DNA of 55,000 bases from Theodoxus fluviatilis (lineage: Eukaryota; Mollusca; Gastropoda; Cycloneritida; Neritidae): contig JAWQFJ010017379.1 in NCBI GenBank assembly GCA_034096865.1, positions 1 through 55,000 on the forward strand, read 5' to 3'. Under the pieces are notes generated by a model. It saw only the letters and a list, made by a program, of their open reading frames with translations. It was not told the origin of the DNA and ran no database searches. How positions within the stretch are numbered: the first letter of the stretch is position 1; the number at the start of each line of letters is the position of its first letter. Both the position numbers and the translations under genes were made by a program. Below, one piece after another: positions 11,276-21,984 of this stretch.

Positions 11276-13151
11276 AAAAACACATAAAATGTTCCATATG
11301 ATGGTCCAGTACTGGATATTTTTTCCTCTGGTCTGTCTCTCATTGCTTCATGGACAGTCGTTGTAGTAAAGATCTTGAGAACTACATTAAGCAATCCCTA
11401 CCAAAAGCACCTCGTAGTCTGAATGGCAAGACATGCACGGCTCTGTGGAGAAAAGCCACAATAAGAAAGCGCTCAGTGTGATATCGCAACGTGTACGGGC
11501 AATCAATGATTGGGAGAGAGTACTCTCGCCAACGAGTAAACTTATCTTGCTCTAAATGTTTTTTTACTTTCTTTGCGGAACAAGTAATCACTGTGTTCTT
11601 ATAATTTACACATGGTGCTCCTGTCAACAGTAAGGCAACAGAGGGAAAAATAATGTTCATATTTTGGAGTTCATGTTCGTGCGCAATTTTTCACGATATT
11701 AGGCATTAGGCACCCCTTTTTAAATTTTGGCAATTATTATGTTCTGTAAAAAGTTACATCAAATTAAACAGAGTAAACAAATTGAGGACACTAATTTCTA
11801 ATGAAACATACTGACTTTCTTTGGTAAATTCGAAACAAAATATTTTAACACAAATTTTATTTCTTACAGTAAACTTCATGCTCTCGGGGCATTAAGCCCC
11901 AGGGGGGTCGGGGCATTTTAGGCCCCAACATAAAATACGTATTTTGGTAAGTTTTATCTCATTTAAAACATATAATAACTTTCAAATGCATATAATCACA
12001 CGGGAGAGAAGAATTTCAAACGTTTAATTTTACTGCAGATTTGTCTGCCAGTGCACAGAGGCAAGGTCCAAAATGACATGATGCAGCCCCGATGCCCTAC
12101 TGTTAGCCCCTGACAGCTCAAAGCAACCCAAGCAGCTGCATGTGATACCATTCATCAAACAAAGTGTATGGTTTCCGTTTGTTTATTCTGATTTGTGTAC
12201 GTACTTAAGGCAGAAACGGCTGTTTTCTTGACTGGAAACAGGCACCAACTAGTCTTCTACTGACCTTTTCAGGATAAGTGTACGGAGCAGAAAAAAACAC
12301 ATGCTAATTTAGAGTAGAGGTGTGTGTGTATTGTATAATTATATTTTGTCTTGTTTGACTATAAACATACGCTAAAATGTGGGGCATTAAACCCCCGCGC
12401 ATTTTGATCGACATTCATGGGCTTTGCCTTTCTCATTCAAGATTAATAAAGCCATTAAAAGGTCAGGAAGTTTTAACTTGCTGTGGTGAAATATCATCAA
12501 ACTTATCATAATAAACAAACTTCAATGAAATTGTTTAATGGAGGAATCAAAAAGTCACCGAAAAAGCCACAGTTCCTCTTCAATTCTCTGCTAAAGTTTA
12601 TTTCCAAAGCAGTGCATGAGATCCGAAGTATAACACGAAATATCATGAAATTAATGCATATGCACTTGCCTTGGTAGTTTAGGAAAGCACTGATGCAATT
12701 ATCGTGTTCCTTTGTTGATCACGAAGTGCACATCGAAATTAGATGTGAGTGAGGTCTAAGAGGCAAAGTTTTTTTCGGACTTTCAACACAGCAGCAAAAG
12801 AGTGGTGTACAAATTGCACTGTGACTGACCTATTTCCGACTGGGTCAATACCATATGTCATTCTCGAGAGAAACTAACTTTGGTTGGTTGAAACTCATTC
12901 TGGAAACAAAATAACTAAACTGAAATGATGTGGGTCACTAATGCCCCCTGGGGCTTGATGCCCTGCTTTCCCATGTATATGTGACATGACATGACATACG
13001 TGTACGCTCGTCTAGAGTTAATGTGGAAGTCAATAGTTTTGAAGGTGGCCGACTGGCAAATAGCCAGGTCGGGAATGCCGCGTTAGATCTTGACAGAGGT
13101 TGCCTTGTTTTCGTTTCTAGTGGCACCGTCTGGTCCTGCTCTTTCTTTTAC
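11276..13151. other. Intronic sequence with GGGGC/GCCCC hairpin motifs
   Basis: No exon was recognised. Short self-complementary motifs of the form GGGGCATTAAGCCCC occur at 11886-11900, 11910-11926 (ATTTTAG loop), 12381-12396 (imperfect) and 12950-12963 (reverse form, one arm short). Related GCCCC/GCCCT runs occur at about 12085-12117. AT-rich sequence separates them. It could be an old, decayed DNA element. Confidence 0.45.
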
Positions 13152-13293
13152 CTGTATGTCCGTCTAGCTTGGCGGCCTCGAAGATAATGCGCATCTTGGC
13201 CATTCTCTCCTCTATAGTGAGGAATCTGTCCGAGCACGCAGTCAGAGCGAAGGCTTGCTCCACCGCTGTACCTCGTCGTATGTTCTGCATAGT
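13152..13293 (-). CDS. WDR49-like: Exon with first half of the EF-hand pair, WDR49-like gene
   Basis: A 142-nt exon with a strong acceptor (TTGCTTTTTCTCTCACATTCAG before ACTATGCAG) and donor GACATACAG followed by GTAAAAG. It enters in phase 0 and leaves in phase 1. The protein is TMQNIRRGTAVEQAF, then LTIEERMAKMRIIFEAAKLD and GHTG. The last part is the entering helix and loop of the first EF-hand, completed by LNMEQF in the next exon. Its loop lacks most calcium ligands, as expected for a structural partner hand. Both the phase and the mid-hand split agree with exon 9057-9352. Confidence 0.82.
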
Positions 13294-13517
13294 CTGAATG
13301 TGAGAGAAAAAGCAATTCACAACAAATGTTTAGTTGAGATGCAGCAAAAAATACATCGGAATATTTACAATTCCTGGTTTCAGCGACCCTTTGTTTCGTG
13401 TTTTAATACATGAAGGTCTGAGCACATATCAGGATCTCTATGTCTTTCTTGGGGGAAATAAATAAGTCAACCTGAAATTGTCTGACCTAGAAACAATTCA
13501 ACTAAGGACAAGTCCAA

Positions 13518-14394
13518 CAAGAAGGGCAAAGCCCATACGACTCACATGCTTGACCTTGACCTTTATATGACCTTGACCTTCAGGTGACCTTCAAGGTCAA
13601 GGTCAAACAACTAAACCTACCAATGACATCATACACTAAGAAATGCTTGACACTTTTTTCCTACCAAAATACATGTGACCTTGACCCAAGGTCAAGGTCA
13701 TCCAAGGTCATGCAACACAAAGTTGTTAATTCAAGACATAGGAAGCACAATGGTGCTTATTGGCACTTTCTACCATGAGATATGGTCACTTTTAGTGGTT
13801 CACTACCCCATTTTGGTCACATTTCATAAGGGTCAAAGTGACCTTGACCTTGATGATATGTGACCAAATGTGTCTCATGATAAATGTATAACATGTGTCC
13901 TACATAATTATTAAGTTTGAAACAGTTATCTTTCATAGTTCAGGGTCAAGGTCACTTCAAAACATGTATACAATCCAACTTTGAAGAGCTCCTGTGACCT
14001 TGACCTCGAAGCAAGGCCATTCAAACTGATATTCAAAGATAGGGCTTACTTTGCCCTATATACCATATATAGGTCAGGTATCCAATCTCAAAAAATTCAG
14101 AGAAAATTGAGAAAATGTGAAAAATGGCGGCTTTTTAGACAACATTTATGGCCCCTGCGACCTTGACTTTGAAACAAGAACAAGTCACTATGTATGTTTT
14201 TTGAGGCCTTGTCATCATACACCATCATGCCACATGTGGTATTGATAGACTTAATAGTCTCCGAGAAAAATGCAACGTTAAAGTTTTCGGACGCTCGGAC
14301 GACTGGACGCCCGGACGCCCGGACACCCGGACGCCCGGACGGACGAAACGGGTGAGTACATAGACTCACTTTTGCTTCGCATGTGAGTCAAAAA
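13518..14394. mobile_element. AGGTCA-rich interspersed element, copy 2 (full length)
   Basis: About 877 bp, the best full-length copy. It starts AAGAAGGGCAAAGCCCATAC and ends GCTTCGCATGTGAGTC followed by As. The exact 9-mer TCAAGGTCA or its complement TGACCTTGA occurs about ten times, several as overlapping direct repeats. The right end has CGGACGCCCGGACG repeats before GAAACGGGTGAGTACATAG. It has no open frame of note. Confidence 0.85.
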
Positions 14395-14634
14395 TGACCG
14401 CTAAAGTGACAGCACACGTCGCAAAGTAATAGGAGAGTCGGCTAGGGGTGAGACGGGAACTATTGTGGCAATTGCCGTACACCTTTGAGGAAAACGATGC
14501 ATAACTGTGCATAATCCATGGTATGGTCGATGTTATCACTCGAAACATTAATGCGACGAAGCACTGCACTCTACAAGGAATGCAATGCCACATTGTCAAA
14601 GTCAGGTCATTTCACACCACAGAGCAGACACTGA
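14395..14634. other. Non-repetitive intronic spacer
   Basis: About 240 bases between interspersed element copy 2 and the 25-bp array. Nothing was recognised. Confidence 0.5.
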
Positions 14635-16766
14635 TGCCATGTCGAAGGTCAGGCGGCAGTGCCTTGTCAAATGAGAGGCAGCAATATCATGTCAACTGAC
14701 AGACAGCATTAACGTGTCAAATGACAGACAGCATTAACGTGTCGAATGACAGACAACATTAACGTGTCAAATGACAGACAGCAATACCTTTTAAATTGAC
14801 AATCAGCAATACATTGTCAATTTAAAGAACGCAATACTGTGTTGGTAAACCAACAGCAATATCTTGTCAACTGAGAGACAGCAATACTCATCAATGGACA
14901 GACAGCAATACATTACCAGTTAATAAAAAGTAGTATTATGTCGGTTGAAAGACAGCAATACTTTGTCCATTGAAAAACAGCAATACCTTATAAACTTACG
15001 GATAGCAATACCATGTCGATCGTTAGACAGCAAACCTGCCAATTGACAGACAGCAATACCTTGTTAACTGACGGATAGCAGTGCACGGTCAATCGATAGA
15101 CAACGGTACCATGTCAATCGACAGACAGCAACATCTTATCAATAAACACACAACAAAACCGTGTCAATCGAGAGAGAGCAGTACCTTGTAAATTGGCAAA
15201 CAGCAATACTTTCTCAAATAATAGACAGCAATACATATTGTATTTACAGCAATACTTTGTCAATCAACAGACAGCAGTACCTTGTCAATCGACATACAAT
15301 ACCTTGTCAATCGACAGACAGCATTACCTTGTCAATCAACAGACAGCAGTACCGTGTCAATAAACAGACAGCAATAACTTGTCAATCAACAGACAGCAAT
15401 AACTTGTCAATCAACAGACATCAATACCTTGTCAATCGACATACAATACCTTGTCAATCAACAGACAGCAGTACCTTGTCAATCGACAGACAGACACAGT
15501 CAGCTAACAGATAGCAATACCTTGTCAATCAACAGACAGCAATACCGTGTCAATGAACAGACAGCAATAACTTGTCAATCAACAGACAGCAGTACCTTGT
15601 CAATCGACAGACAGACACAGTCGGCTAATAGATAGCAATACCTTGTCAATCAACAGACAGCGTTACCGTGTCAATGAACAGACAGCAATAACTTGTCAAT
15701 CAACAGAGATCAATACCTTGTCAATCGACAGACAGACACAGTCGGCTAATAGATAGCAATACCTTGTCAATCAACAGACAGCAATACCGTGTCAATCAAC
15801 AGACAGCAATACCTTTTCAATCAACAGACAGAAATACCTTGTCAATCAACAATCAGCTATAATTTGTCAATCTATAGACAGCAATAGGTTGTTAATCGAC
15901 AGACAGCAATACATTGTCAATCGATATACAACAATACCTTGTCAGCAGTAATACATTGTCGATAATCAGACAACATTTCCATGTCAAGCAAAGGACAGCA
16001 ATACCTTGTCAATCAACAGACAGCAATACCTTGTCAATCAACAGACAGCAATACCTTGTCAATCAACAGACAGCAATACCTTGTCAATCAACAGACAGCA
16101 ATACCTTGTCAATCAACAGACAGCAATACCTTGTCGATAAAGAGACAGCAACACCTTGTCGATAAAGAGACAGCAACACCTTGTCGAGAATCAGACAGTA
16201 TTATCTTGTCAACAATCAGTGCCCTTGTAAATTGACGGACAATAATACCTTGTCAATTGACAGACAACAATACATTGTCAATAATTAGACAGTATTACAC
16301 AGACGATAATCAGACAACATTACCTTGTCAGTCAACATACAACAATACCTTGTCAATCAACAGACAACAATACCTTGTCATTCAACAGACATACTTTGTC
16401 AATCAAAAGACAGCAATACCTTGTCAATCAACAGACAAAACTATCTTGTCAATCTACATACAGTATTACCTTGTCATTCAACAGACAGCAATGCCTTGTC
16501 AATCGATAGAAAACAATACCTTGTCAATCAACAGACAGCATTGCCTTGTCAATCAACATACAGCAGTGCCTTGTCAATCAACAAAACAGCAATACCTTGT
16601 CAATCAACATACAGTATTATCATGTCAATCAACAGACAGCAATACCTTGTCAATCAACAGACGGCAATAACTTGTCAATCGACAGACAGCAATACCTTAT
16701 CAATCGATAGACAGCAATTACTTCTCGTTAATCAGACAGTATTATCTTGTCGATAATCCGACAGTC
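14635..16766. repeat. 25-bp minisatellite, left block (about 85 copies)
   Basis: The unit contains AATCAACAGACAGCAATACC followed by TTGTC. The leftmost monomers (14635-15150) are divergent (ACTGACAGACAGCATTAACG, AATCGATAGAC types) and later ones are uniform, with runs of identical units at 16010-16130. In the sense orientation of the host gene the unit reads GACAAGGTATTGCTGTCTG, which resembles the donor of exon 20887-20995. A 25-bp period lets frames persist with a 25-residue protein repeat, but these are not genes. Confidence 0.95.
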
Positions 16767-17369
16767 TTCTTCTTCTGTTTGTCCTTCGTAGTCGAAGATG
16801 ACCATGGCTTCAAAAGCCAGATGGAAGACCGGTGGCTGTGGATCCTGAGGTGACTGACGAGACCAATCCGGATCCTGAAAGCTCGCCCACATATGGGACA
16901 CAAGTGAGTGGGTGCCGTCGTGGCAGTGGATGCTGCGCGGGCCTTGCACACGGCACGCATTCGCTGCGCCTGGGTGATGCGCATAGCTTCAGCCGCACGG
17001 GCTCCTGTGGTGATCTTGCTCCGCCAGGCTGGACGGTCCTCAGCAAGCGTCTCCCAAGCGTTGATGTGGATGCCTAGGTCTTTGATGGACGCTTTGAGGC
17101 AGTCTTTGTAGCGCTTGCCCTGACAGTTCTCCGTACATCAGCTGCTTAGGCAGTCGACTGTCTGGCATTCTTACTACATGTCCAGCCTATCTGGCCTGTG
17201 CTTTCTGCAGGAAGGTGTAGACACTGCAAAGGCCAGATCGCTCAGGACTTCTGTGTTGGGAACTTTGTCCTGCCATCCGATATGGAGGAGTCTGTGGAGA
17301 CAGCTCAGATGGAAGTGGTTGAGCTGTTTGACATGCCTGCTGTAGACAGCCCAAGTCTCGCTGGCTTAA

Positions 17370-18730
17370 AGGAGGGTGGTAAGGATTACTGCACAGTAGA
17401 CCTTAAGCTTGGTGGTAAGGCTGAGACCTCTCCGCTCCCACATCCTCCCACAGAGTCTTCCGAAGGCGGCGCTGGCTTTGGCGATCCTGTTGTAGACCTC
17501 AGTGTCTATGTTGACTGTACCTGAGAGTGAGCTGCGGAGGTAAGGAAAGTTGTCGACTGCCTGGAGGTTCTGTCCCTTTACCGTAATGCGCGGCTCCTGG
17601 TATGGCTTTCCTGGGGCAGGCTGATACATCGCTTCTGTCTTTTTGGTGCTGATGGTAAGACCGAAGTTGTCACCGGCTTGAGAAGAAGTAGTTCATTTCG
17701 CGCTACATCTTCTGTTCTGTGCTGGTGGTGAGTGCGCCGTCATTGGCAAACAAGAAGTCTCTCATGACAATCTCATTCACCTTCGTAATAGCTTGCAGGC
17801 ACCTGAGGTTGAACAACCTGCCGTCAGTCCTGTATTTGATGTGGATTCCTTCTTTGCAGTCACGGAAAGCATGTCAGCATGGCTGAGAATATCATGCTGA
17901 ACAGAGTCGGGGCGAAAACACTTGACTCCGTTTGTCAGAGGTAAGGCCTCCTACTTACCTCTGTCATCCAAAACTTTCACCACCACGCCATCGTGGAACT
18001 GCCGGACAATTGTGATGAACCTGCTGGGGAAGCCGATCTTCTCCATGATCTTCCACAAGCCTTCCTTGCAGACCGTATCAAAGGCCTTGGTCAGATCGAC
18101 AAAGGTCATAGAGAGGTCGCTGTGTTGCTCCTGGCATTTTTACTGGAGTTAGCGCGCAGCGAAAATCATGTCTGCGGTCACGCTCAGCACGGAAGCCGCA
18201 CTGGCTCTCTGGGAGGAGACCTTGCTCAAGGTGTTAGAGAAGGCAATTGAGCACGACACAGGCCAGAATCTTCTCAGCAATGGACAAGAGGGAGATGCCT
18301 CGGGGTTGTCGGAAGACTGACGGTTGCCTTTCCTCTTGTAGATGTTGACTATGCTGGCATCATTCAGCTGTTGCGGGACCTGTCCCTTGTTCCACATGGA
18401 CTGGAAGAGTTCAGTCAGCTTTTGCATCATGGCAGGGCCTCCTATTTTGTATACATCAGCAGGGATTGCATCCGATCCGAGAGCTTTGCAATTGGAGAGT
18501 TGTTTCACTGCTTTTCTGACTTCGTCTTTTGTGGCTAGGGTGTCAAGGTCTTCATTGATCTCTACCTGAAGCAGGCGAGCAATGGCCTTGTCATCGATGT
18601 CGGTTGAGTGATTGGGGACATTGTTGAAGTGCTCAGTCCACCGCTCCAGAATCTGCTTCTTCTCTGTCAGCAGTCGCGTCCCATCTGCGTTTAGTAGGGG
18701 TGAGGAGTCGGAGGACTGGGGTCCGTACAC
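17370..18730 (-). pseudogene. Reverse transcriptase of the inserted LINE, broken
   Basis: Pieces in different frames read in order KRFYDALKTVYG, LERWTEHFNNV, SNCKALGSDAIPADVYK, LTELFQSMW, IVNIYKRKGNRQSSDN, then after a shift FVDLTKAFDTV (18071-18103, catalytic Asp region) and FLFANDGAL (17733-17756). The last should be FADD, but the first catalytic Asp is Asn. Together with the frameshifts and the upstream stop, this makes the polymerase inactive. Plus-strand open frames over this stretch are antisense shadows. Confidence 0.85.
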
Positions 18731-18808
18731 AGTCTTGAGCGCATCGTAAAAACGCTTTGTATTGTGGTTGTCTGTGTAGCCCTGGATTTCATCGACCTTC
18801 TTGCTGAG

Positions 18809-19063
18809 CTAGCTGTCTTGCATCTCGCGAAGTTTCTTCTGCACCTTTCCTCTAGCAGTGGAAAAGGCATTCTTCTTGGCTTGTGACATGGGGTTGTTTT
18901 GATGGGCTCTGAACAGTTGATGCTTCTCAGTTAGCATTGCCTGTATTTCATCATTTTCATCAAACCAGTCTTGGTTTCTTCGGGATGCCGGTCCGAGATA
19001 TTCGAGGGCGGTGGTGTAGACAGCCTCTCTGAGGGCCGTCCATTGTTCCGCAACAGTGGTCAC
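18809..19063 (-). pseudogene. LINE linker between endonuclease and reverse transcriptase
   Basis: An open stretch with AEQWTALREAVYTTALEYLG, then RNQDWFDENDEIQ and KKLREMQDS before a stop where related elements usually read on (next residues LSKKVDEIQGYTDNHNTKRF in the same frame). The stop is probably a mutated codon. This segment is the usual connector in the element family and has no catalytic role. Confidence 0.75.
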
Positions 19064-19168
19064 GTCTTCCTGTGGTGTGTTGGGCAGTCTGCCTTCAAGG
19101 TCATCGGCAAATTCTTCTGCAACCTTGCTGCTTGTCAGCTTGGAAACATTTCGCTTCTTTGAAGTCTT

Positions 19169-19999
19169 CTAACCTTGTGGTCTTCTCGTGAGCAGAATGC
19201 GAAGCCTGAACTTGGACACGTTGAGGCGGTGGTCAGTCCAGCATTCAGTGCCAAACATGGCTCTTGTCACTCTGATGTCTGGCCTGTCCCTCTTCCTAGT
19301 GATGACGTAATCTATGAGATGCCAGTGCCTCGAACGTAGGTGCATCCATGACGTCTTCTTGCGGGTGGGTAGGCGGAACAGGGTGTTGGTGATGACAAGG
19401 TCATGCATGGCACATGTTCTGAGGATCAGAAGGCCGTTGGTGTTATACTCTTCAGTGTCGTGCCTTCCAATGATTCTTTCCCAAGTTTGGTAGTCTGTCC
19501 CTAATCTTGCATTAAAGTCCCCGAGAACAATAAACTTCTCAGACTGGGGGACTGCTGAGATGATGGTGTCGAGTTCTTCATAGAACCTTGCTTTAATGTC
19601 ATCTAGGTTGGTCATGGTCGGAGCGTAGGCACTATTCAGCGTTGCACTCTTCTTATTTGAAAGTGGATGCTGAAGTGTTATCAGGTGGTCGTTGATGACC
19701 TCTGGAAGCTTGGTGAGTTTACAGGCTAGGTGAGGCTTAATGGCAATTCCCACAACTGCTTCTCGTCGTTCACCGCAGCTGTGACCGCTCCAGAAGAACG
19801 TGTATCCACCGCTATGTTCTGTCAGCTGGCCCTTGTCTGCTGGGCGTGTTTTGCTGAGAGCCGCTACATCCACGTTGTAGCGAGCTAGCTCTTTAGCAAC
19901 CAGCGCAGTTCTTCTCTCTGGTCTGTCTGCCTTGATGTTATTCAGCAGAGTTCTCACGTTCCATGATCCAAGGTTGAACAAAATCCTTTTTTTCTTCAT
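19169..19999 (-). pseudogene. APE-type endonuclease of the inserted LINE, catalytic Glu lost
   Basis: A 276-residue open frame beginning MKKKRILFNLGSWNVRTLL. The order matches apurinic-like endonucleases of non-LTR elements: NVRTLL, then DVAALSKTR where LSETR is expected (the metal-binding Glu is Lys, codon AAA), NSAYAPT, FIVLGDFNARLG, IDYVITRKRDRP and CWTDHRLN. The GDFN and DH residues are intact, so the Glu-to-Lys change is the main defect. The enzyme would nick the target DNA for target-primed reverse transcription. The start Met is the first in frame and follows about 230 nt of leader. Confidence 0.88.
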
Positions 20000-20228
20000 T
20001 TTAAATCGACCGCTTTGAGGGATCCCTACCAGCCGCGGTAAGCTGGCCAGGGTGAAATGAAGCAGGCTATGGTTGGGGCACCTTTAGAAACTTAGAAACT
20101 AAGCCACACGTGAAGGCTAGGAGTTAGGTTTGGTTGTCAGAGGTTATAGGAGACGCATGCCATGAGGAGCATTTCATAGGTAGTAGGAGCTTATCTCCAC
20201 TACCACCCCTCGGCTTGACAACCTTAGG

Positions 20229-20884
20229 AATCAGACAGTATTGCCTTGTCAATCAACAGACAGCAATGCATTGTCAATCAACAGACAGTATTATCTTGTC
20301 AATCAACAGACAGTATTACCTTGTCGATAATCAGACCTTGTCAATCGACAGACAGCAATGCATTGTCAATCAACAGACAGTATTATCTTGCCAATCAACA
20401 GACAGTATTACCTTGTCGATAATCAGACAGTATTACCTTGTCAATCAACAGACAGCAATACATTGTCAATCAACAGACAGTATTGCCTTATCAATGAACA
20501 GACAATATTACCTTGTCAATAAACAGACAGTATTGCCTTGTCGATAAAGAGACAACATTACATTGTCAATCAACAGAGAGTATTACCTTGTCGACTAAGA
20601 GAGAGTATTATCATGTCGATAATCAGCCAGTATTACTTTGTCAATCAACAGACAGTATTACCTTATCAATCAACAGACAATATTACCTTGTCAATGAACA
20701 GACAGTATTGCCTTGTCGATAAAGAGACAACATTACATTGTCAATCAACAGACAGTATTACCTTGTCGACTAAGAGAGAGTATTATCATGTCGATAATCA
20801 GCCAGTATTACTTTGTCAATCAAAAGACAGTATTACCTTCTTGATAAAGAGACAGTGTTACCTTGTCAAAACTGAGACAGTATT
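20229..20884. repeat. 25-bp minisatellite, right block (about 26 copies), abutting an exon donor
   Basis: Monomers here mostly read CAGACAGTATTACCTTGTC plus AATCAA, or GATAAAGAGA variants. In sense orientation this gives GACAAGGTAATACTGTCT, identical over 18 bases to the real donor of exon 20887-20995 (GACAAG|GTAATACTGTCT). The last monomer overlaps the exon end. The block is the continuation of 14635-16766, separated by the LINE. Confidence 0.93.
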
Positions 20885-20886
20885 AC

Positions 20887-20995
20887 CTTGTCCATCGCCG
20901 ACCTTTGCATTTGCTCCTTCATCCATTTCCAGAAGAAATTTGTATGTTTTCGTCCGTATTTGTCCCGTTGTTGTTCGATATTGAAAAACGACATC
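20887..20995 (-). CDS. WDR49-like: 109-nt exon of WDR49-like gene whose donor lies in a minisatellite
   Basis: Acceptor TTTTCTCGTGCAAACAG before GATGTCG, donor ATGGACAAG followed by GTAATA. One base completes a codon from the previous exon (CG+G, Arg), then 36 codons: MSFFNIEQQRDKYGRKHTNF, FWKWMKEQMQRSAMDK. It leaves in phase 0, matching exon 13152-13293. The Lys/Arg/Trp-rich helix has no named domain that I recognise. The donor sits in the final monomer of a 25-bp array, each copy of which repeats the same donor sequence. Confidence 0.72.
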
Positions 20996-21655
20996 CTGTT
21001 TGCACGAGAAAATGAAATGGAGGAAATGTAATGCTTACAACAGAAAATACTGGTTCTAATGCTCATTTATCGAACATGAGCATTGGCGGTTGTAATAAAT
21101 TTGGCAGGCATCCCATGCGCGAATATCAACACATGACAACGTATTCGGCCCTCAAAGAAGTGAAAATTAAAATAGATGTAAAAAATGTTGTGTTTTACAG
21201 TTACTACTATATTCTATTTTAATCTTGTCGGGTAAGAGTTTTTTCATACAACAAGAGTCACATATAATGTTAGAAATGTTTCCTTATACAACAGAAATAG
21301 CCACATAACAATGAAAGATATATCAGAGCAGATCAAAACAGTTTTTTGTGTGAATTATTTTGTGCGCATTACAAGGGGACGGGTACAGATGCATTCAAAT
21401 ACAATATTTCATTCAAGCATTCCTTTAGACCTTAAACAAAACAGTTTCAAGGACCAGCCTTATTTCTTTTTAGTGTTTTGAATTTGAATCAGGCGAATGC
21501 GTGACAATTCCATTCCTTCTTCGTGTATATTGCATTGTTTGAAAAATTTCTCCTGTATGTTTCCCCATCGCACTTTGAAAAACATAATCTGGAACACTCA
21601 TACCATTGGCATTCGCAATAAGGAAGGAATCTGTCTTCGTTTTCACTTAATCCGA
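20996..21655. other. AT-rich intronic sequence
   Basis: No exon, repeat or motif was identified in these 660 bases. Short open frames on both strands lack family signatures. Confidence 0.5.
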
Positions 21656-21836
21656 AGAAGAAGGGCAAAACCCATACGACTCACATGCTTGACCTTGACC
21701 TTTACATGACCTTGACCTTCAGGTGACCTTCAAGGTCAAACAACTAAACCTAGCAATGACATCATACACTAAGAACTGCTTTACACATTTTCCTACCAAA
21801 AAACGGGTGAGTACTTTTGCTTCGCATGTGAGTCAA
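21656..21836. mobile_element. AGGTCA-rich interspersed element, copy 3 (internally deleted)
   Basis: Keeps the left end (AAGGGCAAAACCCATAC, GACTCACATGC) up to CATTTTCCTACCAAA, then jumps to the right end AACGGGTGAGTAC...TTCGCATGTGAGTC. About 700 bp of the full element is missing. Both ends survive, as in internally deleted DNA transposons, which supports defined element termini. Confidence 0.8.
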
Positions 21837-21984
21837 TAAAACTGGCAAGACAGTCAAGTCTTGCAAGCAAATGCAAACGACAAACTATTTCAACTGGCAG
21901 TCATTAGGGGAGACACAACTTGACAATAGATAATACTCTTGCTGTATTTAACGACGTTGGTCAGAAAGGGTCATTTATAGGTTG

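Larger units (their letters stand above)
16767..20228 (-). mobile_element. LINE inserted in the 25-bp array (endonuclease + reverse transcriptase, dead)
   Basis: A minus-strand non-LTR retrotransposon of about 3.46 kb. 5' to 3': about 230 nt leader, APE-type endonuclease (19169-19999), linker (18809-19063) ended by a stop, reverse transcriptase (about 18730-17370, several frames), and a C2H2-like finger (CPICGRAF...HLRIH, 16837-16901). The 3' end has an AAG microsatellite tail (CAGAAGAAGAAG). Flanks are AATCCGACAGT (left) and AATCAGACAGT (right), an 11-bp target-site duplication with one mismatch, although the array itself is repetitive. The endonuclease resembles those often annotated as craniofacial development protein 2-like. 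The clade was not resolved. Confidence 0.88.

Noticed and set aside
14635..16766. A CRISPR-like array (regular 25-bp repeats)
   Set aside because: The repeats are head-to-tail with no unique spacers, in eukaryotic DNA, with no cas genes.
17198..18569. Plus-strand open frames at 17198-17524, 17922-18250 and 18342-18569
   Set aside because: They are antisense to clear reverse-transcriptase text of the minus-strand LINE.
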